64,000 bases of DNA, taken from contig CM055104.1 in assembly GCA_029204225.1 (NCBI GenBank), positions 42,157,502 to 42,221,501 on the forward strand. Direction: 5' to 3'. The DNA comes from Diphasiastrum complanatum. Lineage: Eukaryota > Streptophyta > Lycopodiopsida > Lycopodiales > Lycopodiaceae. The notes under the pieces are model-generated. The model saw only the letters and a program-made list of their open reading frames with translations. It was not told where the DNA came from and made no database searches. Shown here one piece after another: positions 26,405 through 39,234 of the stretch. The translations under genes were made by a program, and so were the position numbers. How positions within the stretch are numbered: position 1 is the stretch's first letter; each line of letters begins with the position of its first letter.

Positions 26405-28145
26405 GGGATAAGGTGGACATCGAGGATGGCTATGGCACCTCAGATACCAAAGGAATCAGTTGCATATTGTGAGGTATCATACACAAGACCTGCTATTGAT
26501 GCGATCATGCCCTTGAGCAGGATGGGAGGTGATGGTATCAGAGGTTGCATATTCATGGTTCCTGCTAATGTTTTGGAGAGCAATCTAGTCCAAGAGGCAG
26601 CGACCTGACCATATGCATAGACATTACTGGCATGGAGCAGACAGCCACACAGTGTACTGCTGGATCTACTACTAGTACAGAGCATGGTGGTGTGGATCCC
26701 ATGGATGAGATATACAGGCACTTCATTTCACACAGGTGCCATGACAACTGCACCCTCTGGACATGGATGCAGCTGAGAGCATATCCTCCCCACCAAATTG
26801 TCTTAGTGCCAGCAAGTGGGCCGCTCCTATCCACTGCATACCACAATATTTACAGAGGGGTCCATCCAGGTCACACACTAGAGAGCGTATATCTGGCCAG
26901 ATTCATGATGCCATAAGAGAGGTAGAGCCTTCCAAAGTAGTCCAGGTTTCACAAACGATGATAGTACTTGGGTTGCTATGGGAGACTGTCCACACATTGG
27001 TTGGCCACCTTCAGAGATGCATGGGCTATGTCCACACATTGGTTGGCCACCTTCAGAGATGCATGGGCTATGGTGACGTTTGTAATAATGTGGGTTGTGC
27101 TAAGCAGATTGCTCTACAGCCAGAAGTATGGTGGTTAGTAAGGAGTGGCTCACATGGGATGGCTCCATGACTAAGCATGAATAGGCATTCGAGGAGATTG
27201 TCACAAGTCCTTCCTTTCTGGCTCAAACTCCTCATCACCATGAGAGCTATCTATGTTATATTGTGATGGTGGACACTGAAAATGGTGTCCTGGGTCTACT
27301 CTACAAGTTCATAAATAGGATCGGAGAGGCCATCAGGGCCAAGACTCATATTTCCAATCACAGGTATGTTCTTAACTGATCATCTTTCAATTTGGATCCA
27401 CAAACCAATTTATACAATGGTAATAGTGCTCCATCCCTGTGGTGACAGCCTAGTCAGTACAGCGATCTAGCACTCATTAGAGGCTTGCGTGCTTATCAAA
27501 GGTGGCTCTATAGAGATGATGTGAAAGAGTTGCTTTGCTAGACTCTCAGCTTTTTGTACTTGGGCACAACTCTGGTAAGTTCCAAAGAGCTACTACTTGT
27601 TGGTCCAGCCAAAAGGCCCCAGAGACATGGTGGGAGATCCAAAACATAAGGTCGAGTCATCTCAAGAAACTGCTCCTCCAGTGAAAGAGAGGAAACAGTC
27701 CACATTTTGGCTCATTCCTATGAAGAAGAGAAATGGGCTTTCTATTTGCTAGCTTGAGAGGCTTGTCTCCTCTAGATATTAGCAAACCTTCAAGTTATGA
27801 AAAGAATGCCATGGGTCAGAGGTCCTATCCAGGTTTCAAAGTAGCTTAGACTCAAGCCAGAGGAAGAGACAGCAAGCAGAAAGGGGCCAGGATGAGTCCA
27901 TGGAGATCATGCATAGCACAGATGACAGACACAGATCCATGACTGCGGCAACGAGACCAGGGCCTTCCACCTCCCGAGTCAGATTAGAGAGTGAGAATTC
28001 CATCAGCAGTTCCACAAAGAGCAACACTAAGGGGGAGCTTGCTGATGCTGGTGGGGATGGGGATGACACTCATGAGAGTGGGCGATACAGGCTAGTAAGA
28101 GGCATAGGCCAACATCTTCCAAACGTAAAATTAAAGGGTGAGTAA
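26405..28145 (+). pseudogene. hAT-superfamily (DUF659) transposase relic
   Basis: Plus-strand frames, broken by stops and shifts, follow the order of plant DUF659/hAT transposases. First comes an AIDAI...GGDGIRG... region (about 26490-26580), matching the midai...GxGykgPS block. Next is ERISGQIHDAIREVEPSKVV followed by QV (about 26885-26950), matching the I..evGp.nVVQV block. Then come SFLAQTPHHHESYLCYIVMV and DTENGVLGLLYKF (about 27205-27320), matching PLxxVLRxVDxxxKPxMGxxYE. Last is the hATC dimerisation block at about 27600-27800 in two frames: TWWEIQN, then VKERKQSTFWLIPMKKRNGL and LERLVSSRY, matching ERNWSTFxxIHTKKRNRLxxxxLExLVxxxYN. A charged tail runs to 28145. It is non-functional. 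No terminal inverted repeats or 8-bp target duplication were identified. It lies antisense to the CDPK within its candidate intron. Confidence 0.78.
26988..27071. repeat. 42-bp exact tandem duplication inside the hAT relic
   Basis: The unit starting gtccacacattggttggcca occurs at 26988-27029 and again at 27030-27071, apparently identical. The length is divisible by three, so it preserves the frame. Confidence 0.95.
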
Positions 28146-29598
28146 CGTAGTTTTAGATCAGAGCGTTCAATTTCTAGAAGCATTATGGCTTGTAAAATGA
28201 CGATGATATGCTACAATTTAAAAGTTCTATCTAATAATTGATTGTTGATGAACCATGCATTGAGATAAAAATTTGAATGTCTAATTGATTTCATACCTCT
28301 GTTTAGCAATACTGGTAAAATTTAAATTTTTATCATGATTTTATATCTCGATTCTTTAAAAACCCCACATACATGGATTTATCAAAACCAAACCAGCAGA
28401 AGTGCTTGATTTATCTTTCAAAGTCGGAGTAAATACATCAATTCAAACCGGCTTATAACTATGATGTGGAAGGTCTTGTAATCATCTCATAAGAGGCAAT
28501 AGCTCATCAATGATCACAACAAATAAACATGCACCCAAAAGTTGGTAAGACGATCTAAATTAGATATTGAACTTTAACTTCAACTACTTATGTCAATGTC
28601 AAAGTGGAGTTCGGCATTTAGCGATGAGCACACTACTTGATTAGCTTGCATCCTAAAATAGAACAATCACAAATGTAATGTCCTCAGACTAATGATCTAC
28701 AATACCATGGGCCTCTTTCCAATTGGTTTCTTGGACCCATTTCAGGCCCTTTTGACCTTTGTCCACAAAACTGGTCTTAGAGAGTTACATATGAATCGTG
28801 ATAATAGGTAAAACTTGGAAGTTCTATCTCCGGAATCAAATTCAAGATTGATCGTTGATAATTATAACATTGTAATATAAAGACAAAAAGCACTTGTCTT
28901 TGCCATAATAGAAGGCTAGAAATAAAATCCCCTCCAAAAAAAAAACCCTCTAACCAATTCGTCGATTCTTTCCTAGGATTGCTAATTCTTTCCCATTTTG
29001 AAAAGTCCACATAATATACAAGGCCATGTGCACCCTTCAAAGATATGATCATGCCAACACACAACTAAGCACTACCTCAACCAAAATTCGTTGAAACAAC
29101 TAAGATGTATCTAAAATTCAGCATGGAGACCATAACTTCGTCGAGTAAAGCTTATAAAAAAAATAGACATGCAAGCAAAAGGCCTAAAAAAATCTATATA
29201 AAAATCAACATTAAAAAAACAAAATTTAACTAGCAAGGACTAGTTATGGTCTAATCACTACTTAAACATAAGTTTCCTTTTGCATTTTGAGATAATGTGG
29301 GCTTTTATCTTCGGTGGACCCAATGTTAAAGAAGAGTAACAAATTCTCACCTTGGAAAGACTAGTTGTGGTCCCATCAATACCCAAGCATTTGGATTCTG
29401 AGAGCATCAAAAATTTCTTCGGTAGACCCAATACTGACTAGGAAGTGAATGAAGTTGGTCCAGATTTTAACTTATTTCAAAGTGAGACTCTGATGTTGGA
29501 GGTAAGTTAAATTTTTACACGCATAATGGTTTCCTGATTTATTTAACTTCTTATTCTAGGATACGACAGATAGCAGGTATATGAGACAACTTGCAACG

Positions 29599-29876
29599 TT
29601 GTAAGGCAAACGTATGCTAGAGTCAGAAGCCTTAAACGAACTGCTGTCACAAAGTTCCTTCAGTGGTAAACATTTATTTGATGCTAGAACCCTGAATGAC
29701 AACGGTTATATAGATCACATGAAGACACAAAATTATTGTTGTAAGGCAAACGTATGCTAGAGTCAGAAACCTTAAACGAACTGCTGTCACAAAGTTCCTT
29801 CAGTGGTAAACATTTCTTTGATGCTAGAACCCTGAATGACAACGGTTATATAGATCACATGAAGACACAAAATTAT
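29599..29876. repeat. 140-bp tandem duplication
   Basis: Two adjacent copies of a unit beginning gttgtaaggcaaacgtatgc (29599-29738 and 29739-29876) differ by only a few substitutions (for example gaagcc/gaaacc and atttatttg/atttctttg). This suggests a recent duplication. No coding potential. Confidence 0.95.
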
Positions 29877-30568
29877 TTAGGTCTACCTTCCTGTAAGTGA
29901 ATTTTAGCATGCGTCTTTGTCTCCAGTGTCCTCACGTCACTTCAAATTTGCCATCCCAGCCTGTAGAAATTGAAGCACAACTTAAAAGCTTCAATAGCTT
30001 TCAAGTGGCGTTCCATTTACAGAAAACATCCTTACTGCGTTGACGCATCTTTCCTCAAAGATGTCAGCTGATACGATATCTACCTCAGCTCTCAACAGAT
30101 TCGGTTCTTAAGCAAGTGATATTAAAAAAACACAATCATCCATTTCTGCCAAAAGAATATTAGAGAATTTTCAGACGCTTTCTAAATGTCACAAAAAGTC
30201 ATCTAGTCCCTTAGAACTAAAACCTCCTCCTGCTCCCGTTGTCTTTTTGGATGAATTTATTCGCTCGTAAGCAACTGCTACCTTTCCTAAGGACGTACTG
30301 AAGTTCATACCTCTGAGTTCGGGTTCAAAGCGCAACAGACCAGCAATCAAACTAAATTTGTAATGAAGGAAATTTTGATAAGCATGAAATCGTCCTTAAA
30401 TATTCCTTAATTCTAAAATGAAAAGCTTACCAGTCCTCAAAGGCAAAACAATCACGTGCTAATTTTCTACACAAAAACGATGAGTTATTTCGAGCACGAA
30501 CAAATTTTGACGTAAGAGCGCAAAACGAATCCAAAGATCAGATAAAAACCTAAAGAGGCTCGCCTCAC

Positions 30569-30880
30569 CGTCTCTGCCGCTGCAGTCCAGGGTTCACCAA
30601 ACAGATTCAAATCAGTCAAAAGACATAACTGCAGAAGCAGTTCACGCGTATGCCGGCACCACGAACATCATAGCAATCCAGGATATGCTTGCAACTGCTG
30701 CCCAAAAAAAATCAGCAACAATAATGGACTACTGGTGCGGGCATCTGTTAGCAAAAACGGAAGCACCCTCTGAGTTGCGTTCCTCGAGAGCAAGTCCAAG
30801 GATACACACGCTTTGGATCTGCTCCGAAAATCCTGATCTGCTCGGATTTAGAGCGAGCGAGCGAGCGAGCAAGCAAACGA
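30569..30880 (-). other. Candidate non-coding first exon (5'UTR) of the CDPK gene
   Basis: On minus, this GC-richer stretch follows a TATA box by about 25-30 bases and ends in ACG|GTGAGG, a good splice donor (last exon base 30569). It contains only short ATG frames (such as one encoding MMFVVPAYA), so it would be untranslated leader. Direction, composition and the absence of any other gene before the CDPK suggest it belongs to that kinase. Confidence 0.5.
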
Positions 30881-30900
30881 GGAGTTCTGTTGACCATTCC

Positions 30901-30980
30901 TCATATATAAGCGAGAAAGCAGCAGAGCGAGAACAGAGAACGACGACTAAATGAAGAAACTTACGCCCTTCCTTTCTATT

Positions 30981-31023
<43 letters not shown>
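30901..31023 (-). promoter_or_regulatory. Candidate core promoter: TATA box and GA-repeat element
   Basis: TTATATATGA on minus (30910-30901) is a strong plant TATA box. A (GA)19 run on minus lies at 30986-31023, about 75 bases upstream. It resembles the GAGA elements bound by plant BBR/BPC factors. The predicted start site is near 30875. Inferred from sequence only. Confidence 0.55.
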
Positions 31024-33989
<2,966 letters not shown>

Positions 33990-34449
33990 CCTTCTAGATT
34001 GAGAAGTGAATAACCAACTCCAATATTGTTTCTAAATTGTTTTGATAATGAAACATCAATGTGACACATTTCTTCCATTGCATGTCAATAGGTGTTGGCC
34101 ATTTCTAGTGCCATGCAATGCCCAACGCACAAAGCATGTAAATAAATATTGAACGCTCACACAGCCTCGATTTTGTAACTTATGTAATTATATAAAAGTT
34201 AGACACTGCATAACGGTGTACTTGTACTACGCAAAGTGCCAATAAATGAAGATGCCTTGAAGCATTAAAAAGTAATAAGCAACTAATTTTAATTAAGTGT
34301 GCCTCAAAACTCAGTAGGAATTTATGTGGCATGGCTCAAGTAGGAATTGCAAAAGCATTGTAAAGTCAAGTTAATTGCAAAATAAATAAAAGCAAGTTAA
34401 CTTAGACTCTCACGTTTTAGAAATGAGCCAATAACAATCTTGAGCATAT

Positions 34450-35405
34450 GTCTACAAGTGCGTAGAATTCAACGATGCAGATGTCGTTATGACTCTCCTG
34501 TTGAGTTGTTCTGACACCTACAAAACTTGGGTAATCATCATTTCTACCCAGCAAGGTCTTACATTAGCACGAGTTCCATCTATGCTACTGTAGGAAGAGA
34601 TTCGAAGAAATGGATCTTCATTCTCTCATTCGGCACCAGAATCGAAAGCTCTTTATTCGAAGAAATTTGATAAGAAGAAGAAGTCGAAGAAATCAAGAAA
34701 GTCGAATGATAATTCGACTTCATTGAAATCAAAACTATTTTGCAGATATTGCAAACAAACTAGACATTTTCTACAGGATTGTCGAATTCTCAAATCAAAA
34801 AAGCAGCAACTGATTTGAGCAATTGCAGCAGCAGTATGCTAATGCAGTAGAAAGTTCAAGAGACTTCGACAAAGAAGATGATGAAGCAGCATTTATGGCA
34901 AATGAAGACCGACAAGATGTCGATTCTTGGTATTTGGATTCAAGTGCTACTCAGCACATGACAAGCCAGCGAAAAAGGTTTCATAAGTACATTCAAGCTA
35001 CGACTCAAAAGTATGTCTCATTGGGCAATAGCAGTACTCACAATATTGATGGTATTGACACTATCAAATTGCAATTTCGGGATGGTACTACTTTCATTCC
35101 AAATGTTTTTCATGTTATGAATCTTACCAAAAATCTACTTTCTATAAGTAGAATCATTGACTTGGGCCATAAAGTCGAATTTGATTCTAATACTTGTTTG
35201 ATATTAGACAAAAGCAAAAAGGTATTTTGCACTTGGAAAGCGGCAAGGTGATTATTATAAGCTTAGTCCTTGCAATGATTCGGCTGTTCAAGCTCTATCT
35301 ACTTCTACTTTGGAAGATAGAGATTATCCATTACATATTTCGGGTCCAATATATTATCTCCACATGGCACTTGCCAGGTGGATGACGGCGTATCAAGTTG
35401 AAGTT
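34450..35405 (+). mobile_element. Ty1/copia fragment: gag end and protease
   Basis: Plus-strand gag C-terminus (DVVMTLLLSCSDTYKTWVII, about 34485-34545) leads to a zinc knuckle CRYCKQTRHFLQDC (34742-34785). A stop separates it from the protease frame 34823-35251, which carries WYLDSSATQHMT (DSS in place of the usual DSG) and KYVSLGNSSTHNIDGI. The pre-integrase region begins after a frameshift (GDYYKLSPCNDSAVQALSTS) and the copy ends near 35400. No integrase follows. The nearby minus copies at 39-43 kb belong to a related family. Confidence 0.85.
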
Positions 35406-35464
35406 GAATCGACAAGTTTTCAAGAGTAGTCACTCTTCTTTTGACTCATATATAGCTTATTCCA

Positions 35465-35530
35465 TTTTCCAACGGATCCATCCAACTTGTCTACCATGAG
35501 AACCGCCTTATTTTGTAAATCCATGTAGCA
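35465..35530 (-). mobile_element. Tiny copia gag-start remnant
   Basis: Minus-strand frame MDLQNKAVLMVDKLDGS matches the gag start of the 43-kb copia copy (MDSQSNAGLIVDKLNGSNY). Only about 20 codons remain. Confidence 0.6.
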
Positions 35531-36385
35531 ATTTTAGATTTTTTTTATTCAAATAATTTGATAGTCGCTATAATCTATCAATGAATGTAAATATGATTGA
35601 ATGTCTAGTTGTAATGTGCTATCAATACTACTGTTAATATAGCAACTCGACATAAACTTAAATCGAATTCAACTCAACACTTCTTCGATTCAACTATTAG
35701 TCATATCAAGTGTCAGATCTAGCTCTTGTTCTAATAGTATTTGAACATTAGTTGAAGTCAACTCAAATGTTGATTGAGCATATTTGAATATTGGTCACAT
35801 ATATGTTCGAACATTGGTCAAAAACATTCATCAATTTGAGTCGAACCGAATACCTATCGATTATGTGGAGACACACATGAATCATGGTTGTGGTTATCGA
35901 ATCGGTTATGGTATTACCAATAGTCATGCCAAAATGTCGTGTCACACTCTCATCCCACATCAATTAAAGTCGACTTTTGGTCTGACGCATGGTGATTTGC
36001 TTTATTTAGCTAATAAAATAGATAAAGTACATGGATTTGGATCAAAATTGGATTTAAAGAAGTGAATAAATCTAACAATTTTCTTGTATTTCTTCAAAGA
36101 AACTACCTTGCTTATAAAATGATATCAACTTAGTGTGAAAATCTAATGTCTTATTAATCAATCAAAATCTAACAAAAAAAATTGTCCATGATTTCTTTTT
36201 TTTTGAAGTCCATCTGAATCGAATGAATTTTTAAGTGTGTCGAATTCTAACATGAATATAAAAAAAAAATGTAGAGCTCCTATGATCACATTTTGGCCCA
36301 CTATTATGAATGAGCTGGTATAATTGGGGAGTGTAAAACACACAAAAAAAAGGATTTGGTAATGGAGCTAAAATTGTATGAATGT
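35531..36385. other. No recognised gene
   Basis: AT-rich sequence with repeated tcgaat/attcga motifs, possibly worn leader or LTR of the adjacent copia remnants. Nothing more can be supported. Confidence 0.4.
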
Positions 36386-36815
36386 GCCTGCTATTAATCT
36401 CCAAAATCAATAAATTCTATTCATTGATTTCTTTTTAACCTAGAAAATAGTCAATTATTTATACTAGTTATGAATGATGTTTAGGCTTATCCAAATGACA
36501 ATTGAAGACAATTGTTTGGTCGTAGATCGCAATTGGAGCTTAGCCAACTTGCACTATCACTTTCTAATTGAGCTTATCAAAAATTACTTGATGAAAATAG
36601 TTAGGCCAAGTTGGTAGCTTCACAATAAGTGAAAACATATTTTGTTAACATTCGAGAGTTCGAACACCTTTGATACTCTTTGTTGTCATCGAGCCGATTG
36701 TGACCCATTCCCATCATGTATTTCTGTAGATTGTATAAAAACATGAGTAGAACTACAAACACTGGATAGATAAATGGATGTATATTAAAGATAGATTATG
36801 AGGATAAATCCAACA
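36386..36815 (-). repeat. Partial copia LTR (family of 38.5-39.2 kb)
   Basis: Nearly the same sequence as 38809-39227, ending at the same ...TCCAACA (plus reading). It lies directly after the RNase H end, so it is the 3' LTR of the truncated copy at 36.8-37.5 kb. It is truncated at its distal side, near 36386. Confidence 0.85.
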
Positions 36816-36822
36816 CTCTACC

Positions 36823-37520
36823 TTAATCTGAATCCATAAATGCCTTGACCTTCAAACCTAGTTCTGCACAAAAACATTTATGCACATCCAAGCTCAGCAC
36901 CTTCGTGAAAATATATGTCGTCATGTCTTGCGTTCGACAGTACTCCAAGCTTACCTCTTTGTTAAAAACTTTGCTTCTGACATATTGATACTTGATTTCT
37001 ATGTGCTTACTCTTGGAATGAAACTTGGGATTGGACAATAAAGCAATAACACTTTGATTATAACATAAGACAATTGTCTGGGCATTCTGCTTTAGACAAA
37101 CGTCTGATAGTAAGTTTTGCAACCACAGTGCTTTCTTTGTTGCTTGAGAGGCAGCAATATACTCTGATTCTATAAATGATACAGCTATTGAGGTTGCAAC
37201 TGTTCCATGAAATTGAACTACCATTGAGGAAAAATGTAAATCCATATGTGGATCTACGTGAAGGTTTGGAGCTTATTCAATTTTCATAAGGTATTTTGTC
37301 TGAGAGACCTTTAGTCGAGCATCTGTTTGAATATAATTTGCAATGGAAACTACTTCAGCCCAGAAGAATTTAGGAAGTGTCGCGTGAGTAACCATACATT
37401 GAGCCGCTTCGACCAAGGTTCGATTTTTTCTCTCAGCAAATCCATTTGACTGAGGGGAATAAGAAGTAATGAATTGTTGCTCAATGCATTTGCTATGGAC
37501 CAACCCAAAGAAGTGAGAAA
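36823..37520 (-). mobile_element. Truncated Ty1/copia copy: integrase joined to RNase H
   Basis: Minus strand. The integrase C-half (CIEQQFITSYSPQSNGFAER, KNRTLVEAAQCMVTHATLP, 37500-37340) runs into APNLH. It then jumps directly into the RNase H segment (ESEYIAASQATKKALWLQNL, NPKFHSKSKHIEIKYQYVR, TQDMTTYIFTK, 37200-36860), with no linker or RT between. The whole RT has been deleted. Upstream of about 37500 the copia homology stops and unrelated sequence begins. Confidence 0.88.
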
Positions 37521-38490
37521 GAAAAGAAGCACAAACAACTATGAATAATGTTGCAATGCATGGGGGCAATGCAATCAAGCGCGACACAATCAAGTACATA
37601 AGAAAAGGACGAAGTCAAAATCATATTAGTTGATCATCAACCTAGTGAATTGGGATTCACTTGGCATGCAATAATACACACATATTGCACGTGCTTGTAC
37701 TCAAATGAGAATTTTTTTTTTTTTTGCAAAAGAAACACTCTTACATTCCACAACCATTTGAAAAAACACCCAAAAGAGATATGCTTTTTAGCTCACCGGA
37801 CCAACATTGTCGATTTGGCACACCAAAGAGCATGTGGGATCCACAATCTTGATTCATGCACTTAAATACATCACAAAAAAAAAGAGAGATGTAAGAGAAT
37901 TAGATTATCAAGTTAAATATTTTATTCTTGTATATGCATAAGCTTTTGCACATTGTGTGGAAATGCAAAACCATAGTAAAGATTATAAGTCAACCCAACT
38001 TGAATACCAAATAAAGGTTGTAATTTGATGGTAGCACTATTATGAATAACAAATTCTCAAACAATTGCCACCTACATTTGTGCACTGTATGCAGTAGAGC
38101 ATTATTTGTAGGAGCACGTCCAAAGTTTGAATGCAAAAATTGCTTGCCCCTCCAAGAAGAAAGAATTGACAAGATTATACCCAAGATTGTTCTTATGATT
38201 ATGACAAAATCAATTTTTCTACTTTGTTGATATCATTCAATTGATTTGATTGAGTATTATTATAGGCATCTATGATAGCCATGATGAATGTGAAACTTTA
38301 GGTGTCTATGACTGCCATACATTCATTGATCTAATATTCAACATAAATCAATGAACAATTGATCAAACTATATTGGTAATTTAAACAGAACAAGGCAGTT
38401 AGTGTTGGAAAAAGGAAATGATGCTCCATAGAGAAAATACTGCTCTACATAATATACATCTCCAAATTTGAACACAACTATCACGACTAT
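37521..38490. other. No recognised gene
   Basis: AT-rich sequence between two copia copies. No domain, RNA gene or clean repeat was recognised. Confidence 0.45.
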
Positions 38491-39227
38491 TGCCACTTCG
38501 ATGTTAATTGATTCTAACTTTCATCAAAATTTGTTAGATTGATTTCGCAGACAAACATAACAGACTAAGCATTGATGTATCGAATATAGCTATTGTATCG
38601 AAGTATTCAATAGTTCATACAAATTTCTTTGTAATCAGATTATAATAGAACAGAGAAGCATTCAAGCATTCCTACATAATTCTGAACGGGATAAAATTGT
38701 ATGATCAATTTAATAAGTAGCGCTCTCAAAACTATCTCTGAATATCTGATTGACTCTGTCTGATGCACTTCTACTAATAAGTAGTAAGCATCTATAGCAA
38801 TGCACTATATTGATTTCCAAGATCAATAAATTCTATTCATTGATTTCTTTTTAACCTAGAAAATAGTCAATTAATATACTAGTTATGAATGATGTTTAGG
38901 CTTATCCAAATGAAAATTGAAGACAACTGTTTGGTCGCAGATCGCAATTGGAGCTTAGCCAACTTGCACTATCACTTATCTAATTGAGCTTATTGGAAAT
39001 TACTTGATGAAAACAGTTAGGGCAAGTTGTTAGCTTCACAATAATTGAAAACATATTTTGTTAACATTCGAGAGTTCGAACACCTTTGATACTCTTTGTT
39101 GTCATCAAGCCGATTGTGACCCATTCCCGTGAATTTTGTTGACTGTATAGAAACATGAGTAAAACTACAAACACTGAATAGATAAATGGATGTAGATTAA
39201 AGATAGATTGTGAGGATAAATCCAACA
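38491..39227 (-). repeat. 3' LTR of the 39-43-kb copia element
   Basis: On plus it reads TGCCAC...TCCAACA, that is TGTTGGA...GGCA on the element strand, about 737 bp. It begins 8 bases after the RNase H stop region, next to a purine-rich AGATTAAGG. Its distal part matches the partial 5' LTR at 43212-43440 and its proximal part matches 36386-36815. This supports the boundaries. Confidence 0.8.
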
Positions 39228-39234
39228 CTGTACC

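Larger units (their letters stand above)
24587..30568 (-). other. Candidate 5'UTR intron of the CDPK gene, about 6 kb
   Basis: Bounded by a donor-like ACG|GTGAGG at 30569/30568 and the acceptor at 24587 (minus strand). It contains the antisense hAT relic, a 140-bp tandem duplication, a perfect hairpin and otherwise AT-rich non-coding sequence (24.8-26.3 kb, 28.2-29.5 kb and 29.9-30.5 kb show nothing I recognise). A separate gene using the upstream exon is the alternative. Confidence 0.5.
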
